64,000 bases of DNA, taken from assembly GCF_022549495.1 (NCBI RefSeq), contig NZ_JAKZGD010000007.1:1-64000 (forward strand), in the 5' to 3' direction. This document shows, piece by piece, positions 1 to 9,710 of the stretch. How positions within the stretch are numbered: the first letter of the stretch is position 1; each line of letters opens with the position of its first letter. The DNA comes from Acinetobacter sp. ANC 4805. Its GTDB lineage: Bacteria > Pseudomonadota > Gammaproteobacteria > Pseudomonadales > Moraxellaceae. The notes under the pieces are model-generated. The model did not search any database. It saw only the letters and a list, made by a program, of their open reading frames with translations, and was not told the origin of the DNA. The position numbers and the translations under genes were made by a program.

Positions 1-94
1 CACCGTGCCTTATAAACAAATCATCATTGCCACAGGTGAAGGCGCGAAAGCATCGTTGTCTGCTTTTGATTATATGATTCGATCTGGGCTTTAA
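1..94 (+). CDS. ahpF: Alkyl hydroperoxide reductase subunit F, C-terminal end (partial)
   Basis: The window opens inside this gene, and only the last 30 or so codons are visible, ending at TAA 92-94. The encoded tail ([20 protein letters not shown]) matches the highly conserved C-terminus of AhpF, the FAD/NADH disulfide reductase that recycles the peroxiredoxin AhpC. The GEGAKA segment is part of the flavin-binding end of the thioredoxin-reductase-like domain. The 5' part, including the redox-active cysteines, lies outside the window. A hairpin terminator follows directly. Confidence 0.9.
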   Translation, partial: TVPYKQIIIATGEGAKASLSAFDYMIRSGL

Positions 95-110
95 ACTGAC
101 CAGATAAAAA

Positions 111-139
111 AGCCCAAAGTTCTCTTTGGGCTTTTTTTT
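111..139. terminator. Bidirectional intrinsic terminator
   Basis: A 9-bp perfect stem (AGCCCAAAG / CTTTGGGCT) with a TTCT loop is flanked by A-run and T-run. It lies between the convergent ahpF end and the lipoprotein hydrolase, so it can serve both strands. Confidence 0.85.
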
Positions 140-141
140 AC

Positions 142-2157
142 TCAGTGATTGGGTTTATATAAGCCATGATCGACCAAGTGTTGACGTAAGATACGGCGCA
201 ATTCCAATACAGCCTCTGGTGTTTCTTGAATAGAGTGACCACCACGAAAGATTTTTTCAGACACAGCCCCATCTAAATGGGCACTTTTATACGGAACGAT
301 ACCATCTGTAATAAGACTAGGATCATCACTCTTAGTAATGTTCCCCATAATTGAATGGAAAACCAAGCCTTTTTCGGGTGGGATACTGGCTGTCAGTTCC
401 ATAAATTTTGACTTTTTACTGAGATCGCTTGGGCCATTTTGAATGACATCATTGGTCAGTGTTTTAACAAAATCTTTTAAATCAACATCATCACTGGTCA
501 ATGTATCTGCAAGTGTTGTTAAGAAGGTTGTAGGAAGTTTAATAATTTTGCGTGCTGCTAAAGTAAACCAGCGATCAGCATAGTCAGTTCCTCGATGTGG
601 AGCGGCAAGGAAAATGGCTCGATCAAAATTTTCAATTGGTTTCATTTTGAGTCGTTCACCAATCACAGGGTGTTTTCTTAGACGTGTTTGTTGGCGATTG
701 TTCATCAATTCTAAAGCTTGTTTTGAAATATCCGCATCACTGACTAAAAGTCGACTAATAATGCCGCCCATGCTGTGACCAATCAATACCGCATCTTGAG
801 CTGCTGCGTCTTTCGTATTTAATGAACCAAAAGCTTGTTTCAGTAAAGCATAGATTTGGAAACGGCTTTCTAAAATCGGCATATTGGTTGAGTAAAAAAC
901 TTGCCATACTTGATAATGTTCTCGTAATACAGCATCACCCATAATATCGTTGGTGACAGCAATCCATGCTTCAGGGCTACTGGCAAGCCCATGTACCAAG
1001 ACAATCACTTTTTTATTTTGGTTATAAGGTTCAAGCATATAAAGATGGGGCATCGTGAGATGTTGATCACGATCAATCAAGGTTAAATAAGCAGCGGCTC
1101 CCAAGTTATTTTCTGCTAACCATAGACCATAGGGGGCAGAAAAGTTCGCAGCCAATGAATAAGGTTTACCTGCAATTTCTACTTTCTCAATGTTATAAGG
1201 ATCATAAACCTTAATTTCAAAATTTGGATTTGTTAAAACATCTTCTACAGTTGCATTCGTTTTTTTAGGTTGAGCAATGATGGTTGCTGCTAAATAACGT
1301 GCTTTATGAATATTAGGATTAATTCCTTTGGGATAATTGTGAGTTAAGGGATTGAGAATATATTTATTTTCATGTGACGATGAATCGGTTGATGGAAAAA
1401 CTGCAACAAAATCAGAACCAAAACCATCACGGCGGTTAATTGCCCGTAAACCTGAGAAATTCATGTTGTAGCTTGAAATGAATTTTTCAAGTTTCATGTT
1501 TTGTAGGCGTTGATATGCTTGAATATCAATTGTATAGGTGCTTTTCCCAATTTTTATAGTCGGTGTAATATTGGTTGAAGGATTTTTTAGGCTATGACCA
1601 TTGACGAGTTGAGTGAGTGCTTGATTATAAAAATCTCGAATTTGTACTTGTCGGTTATCAAAAATTCGTTCTTGTGGTTGGCGAGAAGTTTTAAATAAAT
1701 ATGCATAGCTATAGCGGATGCTTTTATCTAATGCTTCAAGTTCTTGCTCTAAGCATTGTTCATACGTTTTCTGAATAAGTTTCTGTTCTTCTTCAGATTT
1801 GTGTTTGGTTAATTTACTAATTTTACATTCAGAAGAATCAGATAATACCTTCGCTTTAGCGAGATATAACTCACTTGCGGTTGAGAATAACTGTTCATCT
1901 AAAATTTGGGGAATTTTATGTAGATCTGCAATACATTCATTTGGTGATTGCATACACATTTTCGCTTCCTTACCCGACATGGATAAGACATTTAAGCTCG
2001 CTTCACTTAATTTTTTCTGAGTGAGAATACTATTACGTTCATTGGCAATCGTCACATCAACAGCTTGTTGTTTTAGGCTGACCACCTGACAACCATTTAA
2101 AATGATTGTTAATAGTGTGAGAGCATATAAACGTTTGTGTAGGGCAGATGCTAGCAT
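142..2157 (-). CDS. Lipoprotein with alpha/beta-hydrolase (lipase/esterase-like) domain
   Basis: 671 residues. A signal peptide ends in a lipobox (L20-N-G-C23), so the protein is probably lipid-anchored in the outer membrane. The N-terminal 380 residues have no domain I recognise. The C-terminal third is an alpha/beta hydrolase: an oxyanion-hole HG at 389-390 (LVHGLASSPEAW), nucleophile elbow GHSMGG at 460-465 (Ser462) and a late histidine in GGHS (His641) as the likely triad member. The family resembles PGAP1-like or DUF676-type lipases; the substrate is unknown. The start was chosen because it gives a complete signal peptide, although no clear Shine-Dalgarno precedes it. It stands alone, with terminators on both sides. 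Confidence 0.75.
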   Translation of the reverse strand: MLASALHKRLYALTLLTIILNGCQVVSLKQQAVDVTIANERNSILTQKKLSEASLNVLSMSGKEAKMCMQSPNECIADLHKIPQILDEQLFSTASELYLAKAKVLSDSSECKISKLTKHKSEEEQKLIQKTYEQCLEQELEALDKSIRYSYAYLFKTSRQPQERIFDNRQVQIRDFYNQALTQLVNGHSLKNPSTNITPTIKIGKSTYTIDIQAYQRLQNMKLEKFISSYNMNFSGLRAINRRDGFGSDFVAVFPSTDSSSHENKYILNPLTHNYPKGINPNIHKARYLAATIIAQPKKTNATVEDVLTNPNFEIKVYDPYNIEKVEIAGKPYSLAANFSAPYGLWLAENNLGAAAYLTLIDRDQHLTMPHLYMLEPYNQNKKVIVLVHGLASSPEAWIAVTNDIMGDAVLREHYQVWQVFYSTNMPILESRFQIYALLKQAFGSLNTKDAAAQDAVLIGHSMGGIISRLLVSDADISKQALELMNNRQQTRLRKHPVIGERLKMKPIENFDRAIFLAAPHRGTDYADRWFTLAARKIIKLPTTFLTTLADTLTSDDVDLKDFVKTLTNDVIQNGPSDLSKKSKFMELTASIPPEKGLVFHSIMGNITKSDDPSLITDGIVPYKSAHLDGAVSEKIFRGGHSIQETPEAVLELRRILRQHLVDHGLYKPNH

Positions 2158-2229
2158 TTAAATCAGCAGAATTAGCTGGAAGATTATCTTTATAATACGA
2201 AAATAAGATGTTTTTTCAATCGACTTAAA

Positions 2230-2258
2230 AAAATAGACTGTTCAGAACAGTCTATTTT
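2230..2258 (-). terminator. Intrinsic terminator of the TPR-like lipoprotein gene
   Basis: A long stem (AAAATAGACTGTT / AACAGTCTATTTT, loop CAG) lies just downstream of the minus-strand lipoprotein gene ending at 2277 and upstream of the next gene's start. Confidence 0.75.
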
Positions 2259-2276
2259 TACAAAAATGATGAGTAT

Positions 2277-3176
2277 CTAGTTAAGAACTTGCCATACATT
2301 CCAACGTTTTCCAGCTTCAACTTCTTTAATCAGTTGGTCGACAACTTCTGCTTCATCTGGGTAATTAATTTTGTAATTCTTTAATGTTTGAATCGCATTT
2401 TTCTTTTGTTCTAGCCAAAGATAGTTATTGGTTGCTGAAAGATAAGCTTCTTGAACACCGCCTTTCATTGCCTTGTCTAAATATGGAATCGCTTCACGCT
2501 GACCGCCACCTTCTGATAAACCGAAGCCAAACCAGAAATTAGTTTCAGGGTCATTTGGGCTAATCGCAAGAATACGTTGAGCATAATTGAGTGATTTGGA
2601 AGTGTAGGCTGTGCCTAGATCAAGATTACGTGCCATCACACTGGCTTTAAATGCACGAGTGAGTACATCTAGTGAAGCATTTGGTTTTTCTGCCAAAGCA
2701 TCGAGCTTTTGTGTAATCTCTCTGAGTTTTACCTCATAACCTTTGCGTTCTTGACGTTCAGTAAAGCGTGGAGGATAGTGGCGAGCTTTGCCTTCAGCTA
2801 ATTGTAAAAAGTCATCAACTTCAGTGATATCTACTTCATTATCACCCGCAAGTACAGCATATTTCATGTTACGTTGCTTGTGATCAATTGTTGGAATAAT
2901 CAGTTTATTTACATCAAGTGTGGTTGATTTAGATGGATCGCTTTGTAATGAAACAACCATTTTTGTCACAGGTTGAGCTGTTGCGTCTTTAATCGCAAGC
3001 TCAAAACTTGGTGGAGCATCATATTTAACTGGATTTAAAGCATAAAATGGTGGAGTTGGATCAGGTTCTTTGAACACAAATGGTTCAGCAGCTTTTTCTT
3101 TTTTTACTGGTGCAATACCACAAGCCGTTAAAAAAGAAGTTGATAGTACAAGAAGTGCCAAAGGCTTAAAATTCAT
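2277..3176 (-). CDS. Putative lipoprotein with TPR-like helical repeats
   Basis: 299 residues. The N-terminal signal sequence ends in a lipobox (FLTAC, Cys19), followed by a charged, proline-rich linker. The C-terminal half (about 180-290) reads as helical repeats of TPR/Sel1 character: ISPNDPETNFWFGFGLSEGG, AIPYLDKAMKGG and AIQTLKNYKINYPDEAEV. This suggests a periplasmic-facing scaffold protein. I cannot assign a specific role. It is monocistronic by spacing, with a hairpin terminator downstream. Confidence 0.65.
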   Translation of the reverse strand: MNFKPLALLVLSTSFLTACGIAPVKKEKAAEPFVFKEPDPTPPFYALNPVKYDAPPSFELAIKDATAQPVTKMVVSLQSDPSKSTTLDVNKLIIPTIDHKQRNMKYAVLAGDNEVDITEVDDFLQLAEGKARHYPPRFTERQERKGYEVKLREITQKLDALAEKPNASLDVLTRAFKASVMARNLDLGTAYTSKSLNYAQRILAISPNDPETNFWFGFGLSEGGGQREAIPYLDKAMKGGVQEAYLSATNNYLWLEQKKNAIQTLKNYKINYPDEAEVVDQLIKEVEAGKRWNVWQVLN

Positions 3177-3289
3177 GCTTTACATCCATTAATTTTAGTT
3201 AAATGAGAAGTAGATCGTTGGTTTTACCAGTCTAGGAAAAGCAAAACCAACTTGCAATGAGAAGCTTGTTACATTTCTTATATATTTGA

Positions 3290-4102
3290 TTATGTCGTTG
3301 AAGTTTTGTTCTGTGCTTCGCACTCGCGTCTAACTTCTTCAATAATTTTAAGTTCTTCTTTACTTAAAGGTTGATTTTTTGAGTTTTGAGGCTTAAATGT
3401 TGGATCTAACTCAGATAAGCGCTGGCAAAGTACATTCATACGTTTTTCATTTTTCTGCATACGATCTAGTAGAACACGGATGCCTTCTAAAATAGGGTCT
3501 GACTGGTCCTGTGTGGTTGCATAAGGTTCGAAACCAATACTTTCAGCATAATCACGACGACGTACTTCATCTTGCTCAATTTGGCTTTTATCTTTGAAAA
3601 TATAACGTGCTGGATTGCCGACAGCCGTTACACCTTCAGGGACTTCTTTAGTCACAACCGCATTTGAACCCACTTTTGCACCTTTATGTACAGTAAATGG
3701 TCCTAGGATTTTTGCTCCAGCACCAACGACGACCCCATCTTCGAGTGTCGGGTGACGTTTACCTTTGTTCCAAGTGGTGCCGCCTAGCGTAACGCCATGA
3801 TATAACGTGACATCATCACCAATTTCAGCCGTTTCACCAATCACGACACCCATACCATGATCAATAAAGAACCGTTTACCAATTTTTGCACCAGGATGAA
3901 TTTCGATTCCTGTAGCAAAGCGACTAAATGAAGACAATAGGCGTGCTGAGCCTTTATATTCTTTCTTCCATAGTTCATGTGCCATACGATGCATGATCAA
4001 AGCATGAATACCTGGATAAGTGGTAAGGACTTCGAGAGTATTGCGAGCCGCAGGATCACGTGCAAATACAGCCTCAATATCTTCTTTAAGCTGTTTAATC
4101 AT
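3290..4102 (-). CDS. cysE: Serine O-acetyltransferase
   Basis: 270 residues. Transfers acetyl from acetyl-CoA to L-serine, the first committed step of cysteine synthesis. The left-handed beta-helix is visible as hexapeptide repeats from about residue 65 ([40 protein letters not shown]), with the catalytic DHG histidine and the downstream GGTTW-KG-RHPT segment typical of CysE. It is the short form without the long N-terminal helical domain of the enteric enzyme. The charged C-terminal tail (about 90 residues) is longer than in many short CysE proteins. A GGAGG lies about 8 nt before the ATG. The start overlaps the 3' end of trmJ by 8 bp, implying coupled translation. Confidence 0.93.
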   Translation of the reverse strand: MIKQLKEDIEAVFARDPAARNTLEVLTTYPGIHALIMHRMAHELWKKEYKGSARLLSSFSRFATGIEIHPGAKIGKRFFIDHGMGVVIGETAEIGDDVTLYHGVTLGGTTWNKGKRHPTLEDGVVVGAGAKILGPFTVHKGAKVGSNAVVTKEVPEGVTAVGNPARYIFKDKSQIEQDEVRRRDYAESIGFEPYATTQDQSDPILEGIRVLLDRMQKNEKRMNVLCQRLSELDPTFKPQNSKNQPLSKEELKIIEEVRRECEAQNKTSTT

Positions 4103-4949
4103 TGGAATGATCCTCCGTATTCGTTTTTTTCCAAGAGCCTTTGGCTAAAGCTTGTACGCGACTAAAAATCCCACGTAATAAATGATACTCCATACGATCT
4201 AATTGTATCCTTCCGAATAAACGACGCAAGCGTAATGGTAGTAAACGGGGATTATTCGGGTCTAGAAACTCAATTTCAGTGAGCATTTTTTCAAGATGAG
4301 GGTAAAACTCTTCCATTTGCTGTTGAGTTACCAAAGGTTCATCCCATTCCATGCTTTGCTGTTGTTTAAGTTGCATGTGATCGTCTGGTGTTGCTGTCAC
4401 TTGTGAATTTTGTTCAAGTGCTGCCATTCTCAACTCGTAACAAACCACTTGAATGGCTTGGGCAACATTTAAAACGCCATATTCAGAGTTAACAGGAATG
4501 GTTAAATGATAATTGGCTAAAGCAAGTTCTTCATTGGTCAGACCGCGATCTTCACGACCAAATACAATCGCAATATTCTGCTGTTGGCTCGCGCCTTGTA
4601 AAGCTTCCTTTGCAGCAGGGCGTACATCTAGTAATGGCCATGGAATGGTACGACTACGCGCACTAGTTCCAAAAACCAAATGACAGTCTTGAATGGCTTG
4701 TTCTAACGTTTCAACAATCTCGATCTGTTCAATTAGATCTTGTGCGCCAGCAGCCAAAGCATCAATATCTGGATGAGGATAGGTTTTCGGTGCAACCAAG
4801 ACCAGTTTAGATAACCCCATTGTTTTCATTGCGCGCAAGGCACTACCAATATTGGCTGGTAGAGTGGTATTGACCATCACAATACGCACATGATCCAAAT
4901 GTTTGGACACCTTGTTTTGGGTAACAGGGTTTGAGTCAAACAGGTTCAT
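4095..4949 (-). CDS. trmJ: tRNA (cytidine/uridine-2'-O)-methyltransferase TrmJ
   Basis: 284 residues. A SPOUT-class enzyme that 2'-O-methylates position 32 of the tRNA anticodon loop using SAM. The N-terminal catalytic domain shows the family hallmarks [33 protein letters not shown] and the cofactor knot segment [19 protein letters not shown]. The C-terminal extension (about 170-284) is the usual TrmJ dimer/tRNA-binding tail. It lies between dnaE (13 bp gap) and cysE (8 bp overlap), so the three are probably one transcript. GGATGATAT precedes the ATG. Confidence 0.93.
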   Translation of the reverse strand: MNLFDSNPVTQNKVSKHLDHVRIVMVNTTLPANIGSALRAMKTMGLSKLVLVAPKTYPHPDIDALAAGAQDLIEQIEIVETLEQAIQDCHLVFGTSARSRTIPWPLLDVRPAAKEALQGASQQQNIAIVFGREDRGLTNEELALANYHLTIPVNSEYGVLNVAQAIQVVCYELRMAALEQNSQVTATPDDHMQLKQQQSMEWDEPLVTQQQMEEFYPHLEKMLTEIEFLDPNNPRLLPLRLRRLFGRIQLDRMEYHLLRGIFSRVQALAKGSWKKTNTEDHSND

Positions 4950-4962
4950 ATATCATCCAAAA

Positions 4963-7900
4963 TTAAGAATATTGAGAGATTTCAGCTTGGTAAAGATCAA
5001 GCGCTTCATCCATTGACATGTTTTTAGGTGGAGGCGCGACAACCGCTATTTTAGGTGCTTCCGCCACTTTTGCAGCTTTGGATTTCACTTGGTATTCGAT
5101 AAAAATTGCTTCTTTACCAAAATAATCACGTAGTTTGCTAAGCAGTTCATCTAATGGTACGACTTTCCATTGCGCACCCAGATGTAATTCTGCGGTTGCA
5201 AAGCTTTGTTCAAGCTGGATTTGCAAACCAATATGTTGACACATATCAACATTACAATAAGGCAAAAGTATCGTTTGTAAATCTTTGGCTAGAGATTTAC
5301 TCATTAAATCTTTGGCTAACCGAATTTGAATGCTTTGCGCTCGTTTTTGTCGTATTTCATTGAGGCTAAAAGCTTTACTCAAACGAGCCATTGGGCGATC
5401 AAAACCCTCACGCTCATAAATTTCGCCTTCAATCACGATGACTTGTTCTAAGCGAACGATGTCTTTATAACGCTGGAAACGTTCGTGATTACAACTGATT
5501 TCAACACGAGCTGTCCCATCATCGAGGGTGATCATAATACGATTTGGGAAGTTCGCAATATCAACCACTAAACCTGCAAAAACGGTAGTTACACCACGGC
5601 GTGTCGGGGTGAGTTCATTTAATTTCGCTGGAATAAATGACTTTAATTCTGGGCGATATACATCAATTGGGTGACCTGTGAGATATAAGCCAAGCGTATC
5701 TTTTTCGCCTTTGAGTCGAACTTCATCTGACCATGGTTTGACAGGTTTGACAGGTTTGCGCTGAACTTCTTCAACTTCACCAAACAAATCCATAATGCCT
5801 GTTTCACGGTTACTTCTTGCTTGGTCGGCTGCTTGTACGGCTTCAGGCAATTGTGCCATTAAACTTGAACGTTCAATCCCCAAACAGTCGAGTGCGCCCG
5901 CACGGATCAAGGCTTCTAAAGTACGTTTATTGATCTTTTTCAGGTCAATACGGTGACAGAAATCAAATAAGTCTTTGTATGGACCTTCTTTAATCCGTGA
6001 GTCGATCACCGACTGCATCGCTTGTTCGCCGACACCTTTGATTGCACCTAAGCCATAAACAATGGTTTGTTCATCACTGGCGTGGAAGTGATACAAAGAC
6101 ATATTTACGGAAGGTGGCAGCACTTCTAATTTATTATTACGGCAGTCATCAATTAAGAATACGATACTGTCAGTATTCTGCATTTCCGACGATAAAACGG
6201 CTGCCATAAACTCAGATGGATAATGTGCCTTTAACCATGCAGTGTGATAGGCAACAAGAGCATAGGCTGCGGCATGTGATTTGTTAAAACCATAGCCTGC
6301 AAACTTTTCCATATAGTCAAAGATATGGTTGGCTGTTGCTTCATCAATCTCTTTTTCCGCTGCCCCTTCAATAAAGATTTGGCGCTGTTTAACCATTTCT
6401 TCAGGTTTCTTTTTACCCATGGCACGGCGAAGTAAATCGGCACCACCAAGTGTATAGCCTGCACAGAACTGTGCTGCCTGCATCACCTGTTCTTGGTAAA
6501 CCATAATCCCATAGGTAGGCTCCAATACACCTTCAAGCAATGGATGTAGATATTCAAATTCACCACCGTGCATACGATGGATAAAGTCGGGGATCAGATC
6601 CATCGGACCAGGGCGGTATAAAGAAACGAAAGCAATAATTTCTTCGAATTTACTTGGTCGTGCTTCCTTGAGCATTTTTTTCATGCCGACGGATTCAAAC
6701 TGGAACACCGCAGTTGTATTTGCGTCCGCAAAGACTAAATAAGCGTCCTTGTCATCTAATGGAACATTTGCAATTTCGAGAGGAATTTCAGATTTGATTC
6801 TTTTATTAATATTTTGAACGGCATCTTCAATAACTGTGAGGTTACGCAAACCTAAGAAGTCAAATTTAACCAGACCCGCAGCTTCAACATCATCTTTATC
6901 GTATTGGGCAACACGGCTTGTTCCATCTGCTTCACAAAGTACCGCTGAATAATCGGTAATTTTTCCGGGTGCAATGACTACACCACCTGCGTGTTTCCCA
7001 GTATTTCGTGTAATGCCTTCGAGCTTAAGTGCCATTTCCCAAATTTCAGCAGCATCATCATTATCAGGGTTTGATGGGTTGGTCACGATGTCTTTGAGCT
7101 GTGGTTCCATGTCAATCGCAGTGACTAGATCAACACCAAGCGGCTTGGTTGGAATCATTTTGGAAATACGGTCAGCAAGACCATAAGACTTACCTAAGAC
7201 ACGTGCAACATCTCGGATTGCGCCTTTTGCAGCCATCGTACCAAAAGTCGCAATCTGTGAAACGGCTTCACGCCCGTAGTTTTGTGCGACATATTCGATC
7301 ACTCGGTCACGACCTGCGATACAGAAATCGACGTCAAAATCGGGCATCGAAACACGTTCAGGATTTAGGAAACGTTCGAAAAGTAGATCATAACGCAGTG
7401 GGTCAAGATCAGTAATTTTTAAACTATAAGCAACCAGTGAGCCTGCACCTGAACCACGTCCTGGACCTACAGGTACACCATTATTTTTTGCCCATTGAAT
7501 AAAGTCCATGACAATCAGGAAGTAACCTGGAAAGCCCATTTTTAAAATAATATCGACTTCGTACTTAATACGATCATCATAGGGCTGACGAATCTCAGCC
7601 CAATCTTCATCACGTTCAGCAATTGGATAGAGATGGTTTAAACGTTCTTCTAAACCTGTACGAGATAAATGCTCGAAATAGGTGTCAATGGTATAACCAT
7701 CTGGAATCGGGAAGTCAGGCAAGAAATAAGTGCCGAGCTGTAAGGCGACGTTACAACGTTTTGCGATCTGGTAAGTATTTTCAATCGCACTGGGAATGTC
7801 TGAAAATAGTTCAGACATTTGCTCGCCAGTTTTAAAATATTGTTCAGTACTGTAGTTTTTAGGGCGTTTATCATCACCAAGTACGTAACCATCAGCGATA

Positions 7901-8526
7901 CACACACGCGCTTCATGTGCTTCAAAATCATCTTGTTCAATAAAATGCACATCATTATGCGCAACGACGCCAATTTGATATTTAGCAGCGAGTTTAACGG
8001 CTTGTTGAATAAAATCTTCTTCGCCTGTACGTTCGGTACGACTTAAGGCTAAATAGACACGATTGCCAAATTTCTCGATCCACGCTTCTAATAAAGGCTC
8101 TGCTTTTTGGGGATTGGAAGAGCAGAGCATTTTGCCAACATCACTATGCTGTCCAAGCAATACAATTAAATCTTCTGATTGTTCAAGTATCCATTCTTTT
8201 TGTACGCATGGGATACTGAGTTGTTGTCCTTCGATAAAGCCACGAGACACGATTTCGGTTAGATTTCGCCAACCCTTACTGCTCATGGCTAATAGGGTTG
8301 CGCGGTGTTCGGCATCATTGAGTCGAATTACACTACCTAAAATAGGTTTAATGCCTTTTTTGAGACATGCCTCGTAAAATTTTACTGCAGCATGTAGGTT
8401 TGATAAATCGGTTAATGCGAGCGCAGGCATCTCATCTTTAACGGCAGCTTTGACCAAATCAGGTATGCGAACAATCGATTCTGTAATCGAAAATTCTGTA
8501 TAGATACCGAGATGAACAAACCGCAT
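4963..8526 (-). CDS. dnaE: DNA polymerase III alpha subunit
   Basis: 1187 residues from the chosen start. Catalytic subunit of the replicative polymerase. Domains in order: N-terminal PHP domain (RFVHLGIYTEFSITES; ALALTDLSNLHAAVKFYEAC), C-family polymerase palm and fingers (PGRGSGAGSLVAYSLKITDL; MPDFDVDF with catalytic aspartates), beta-binding and helix-hairpin-helix region (TRRGVTTVFAGLV begins the OB-fold), then a variable C-terminal tau-binding tail. The frame stays open to 8571 with an upstream ATG, but homologues begin at M-x-FVHL, and AAGGAT lies about 10 nt before the ATG at 8526, so I chose the inner start. It is the first gene of the dnaE-trmJ-cysE run. Confidence 0.95.
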   Translation of the reverse strand: MRFVHLGIYTEFSITESIVRIPDLVKAAVKDEMPALALTDLSNLHAAVKFYEACLKKGIKPILGSVIRLNDAEHRATLLAMSSKGWRNLTEIVSRGFIEGQQLSIPCVQKEWILEQSEDLIVLLGQHSDVGKMLCSSNPQKAEPLLEAWIEKFGNRVYLALSRTERTGEEDFIQQAVKLAAKYQIGVVAHNDVHFIEQDDFEAHEARVCIADGYVLGDDKRPKNYSTEQYFKTGEQMSELFSDIPSAIENTYQIAKRCNVALQLGTYFLPDFPIPDGYTIDTYFEHLSRTGLEERLNHLYPIAERDEDWAEIRQPYDDRIKYEVDIILKMGFPGYFLIVMDFIQWAKNNGVPVGPGRGSGAGSLVAYSLKITDLDPLRYDLLFERFLNPERVSMPDFDVDFCIAGRDRVIEYVAQNYGREAVSQIATFGTMAAKGAIRDVARVLGKSYGLADRISKMIPTKPLGVDLVTAIDMEPQLKDIVTNPSNPDNDDAAEIWEMALKLEGITRNTGKHAGGVVIAPGKITDYSAVLCEADGTSRVAQYDKDDVEAAGLVKFDFLGLRNLTVIEDAVQNINKRIKSEIPLEIANVPLDDKDAYLVFADANTTAVFQFESVGMKKMLKEARPSKFEEIIAFVSLYRPGPMDLIPDFIHRMHGGEFEYLHPLLEGVLEPTYGIMVYQEQVMQAAQFCAGYTLGGADLLRRAMGKKKPEEMVKQRQIFIEGAAEKEIDEATANHIFDYMEKFAGYGFNKSHAAAYALVAYHTAWLKAHYPSEFMAAVLSSEMQNTDSIVFLIDDCRNNKLEVLPPSVNMSLYHFHASDEQTIVYGLGAIKGVGEQAMQSVIDSRIKEGPYKDLFDFCHRIDLKKINKRTLEALIRAGALDCLGIERSSLMAQLPEAVQAADQARSNRETGIMDLFGEVEEVQRKPVKPVKPWSDEVRLKGEKDTLGLYLTGHPIDVYRPELKSFIPAKLNELTPTRRGVTTVFAGLVVDIANFPNRIMITLDDGTARVEISCNHERFQRYKDIVRLEQVIVIEGEIYEREGFDRPMARLSKAFSLNEIRQKRAQSIQIRLAKDLMSKSLAKDLQTILLPYCNVDMCQHIGLQIQLEQSFATAELHLGAQWKVVPLDELLSKLRDYFGKEAIFIEYQVKSKAAKVAEAPKIAVVAPPPKNMSMDEALDLYQAEISQYS

Positions 8527-8677
8527 AGAAGGACTATCCTTTTTCAAACCAACACATAGTTTAACATGCAAACCGAAAATGACATGCTTAATATTTTGGC
8601 AAACCGTCTATTTGCTCTATTGTTTTTATAGAAAAATAAAAATTAACATTTGATTTTTAATGAAATTTAAATTTGTG

Positions 8678-8705
8678 TTTACATAAGTGGTTTAGTCGCT
8701 AGAAT
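8678..8705 (+). promoter_or_regulatory. Sigma-70-type promoter for the Sel1-repeat gene
   Basis: TTTACA (8678-8683) and TAGAAT (8700-8705) are spaced by 16 bp, 36 bp upstream of the next start codon. Based on consensus match only. Confidence 0.5.
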
Positions 8706-8741
8706 GTATCTGCATAAAAATGTACCAAAATAGGTTAAAGA

Positions 8742-9638
8742 ATGAAATTAAAGAATATCGTATTTTCAATATTATTGAGCAGTAGCATCTTTACTTTAGT
8801 TCATGCTGAAGATGCGTCTTTTAGTCAAGAACTTGTGCAACAAGCTAAAAGTGGCGATGCAGTTGCCCAAAATAATCTTGGCGATGCTTATTATTATGGA
8901 AATGACGTTGATCAAGATTTTGGTAAGGCATTAGAGTGGTTTAAAAAAGCGGCTGCAAAAGGCAATGCTGATGCGCTATTTTCTGTTGGATATATGTATG
9001 ACTACGGAGAAGGGGTAGAAGAAGATAATCCTACCGCCTTAAAATGGTATACGCAGGCAGCCCAAAAAGGACAACTGTACGCACAGTATTACTTGGGTTA
9101 TTTATACCTTTATGGGGATGATGGTGTTAGCATTAATACTAAAAAAGGTTTGGAATGGATGACAAAATCTGCGGATGCAGGATTAGATCTTGCTCAAGCT
9201 GAATTAGGTCATTTATATAACGATGGTAATGATGAAGTCGCTCAGGATCTAAAAAAAGCATTGCATTACTATCAGTTAGCAGTAAAGCAAGATGAATCAT
9301 CTGCGATTAACAATCTTGGTATTTTCTATTTGGAAGGCAAAGCAGGCTTAAAGCAAGATTACAAAGAAGCTTTACGTCTCTTTACTTTAGCCTCTAAAGC
9401 CGAAAATGGCTTAGGTTCATCAAATATTGCTTATGTTTATGAAGAAGGTAAAGGTGTTGAGAAAAATTATAAAAAAGCTGCAGAATATTATGCGCTTGCG
9501 GTAGAGCAGGGTGAAAATGAAGCATTGTTGGATTTGGCGCGTTTATATGAAAATGGTGGTTTTGGCTTAGCTAAGAATTTAAAGAAGTCGAAAGAGTATG
9601 AAGCACAGTGGAATGAGTTACAAACTGAGAAAAATTAA
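8742..9638 (+). CDS. Secreted Sel1-repeat protein
   Basis: 298 residues. Signal peptide (LKNIVFSILLSSSIFTLVHA, cleavage near residue 22), then about seven Sel1-like repeats of about 36 residues with the hallmark A-x-x-x-LG-x-x-Y-x-x-G pattern: AVAQNNLGDAYYYGNDVDQD, ADALFSVGYMYDYGEGVEED, AQAELGHLYNDGN and NGLGSSNIAYVYEEGKGVEK. Such solenoids mediate protein-protein contacts; a periplasmic adaptor is likely, with the partner unknown. It is preceded by a good promoter and stands alone. Confidence 0.8.
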   Translation: MKLKNIVFSILLSSSIFTLVHAEDASFSQELVQQAKSGDAVAQNNLGDAYYYGNDVDQDFGKALEWFKKAAAKGNADALFSVGYMYDYGEGVEEDNPTALKWYTQAAQKGQLYAQYYLGYLYLYGDDGVSINTKKGLEWMTKSADAGLDLAQAELGHLYNDGNDEVAQDLKKALHYYQLAVKQDESSAINNLGIFYLEGKAGLKQDYKEALRLFTLASKAENGLGSSNIAYVYEEGKGVEKNYKKAAEYYALAVEQGENEALLDLARLYENGGFGLAKNLKKSKEYEAQWNELQTEKN

Positions 9639-9710
9639 TTTTAATGATGTTATGCCTCAACATTCTAGTCGTTATTTGAATTTACCATCTAATTAAACTT
9701 AGGAGGAAAT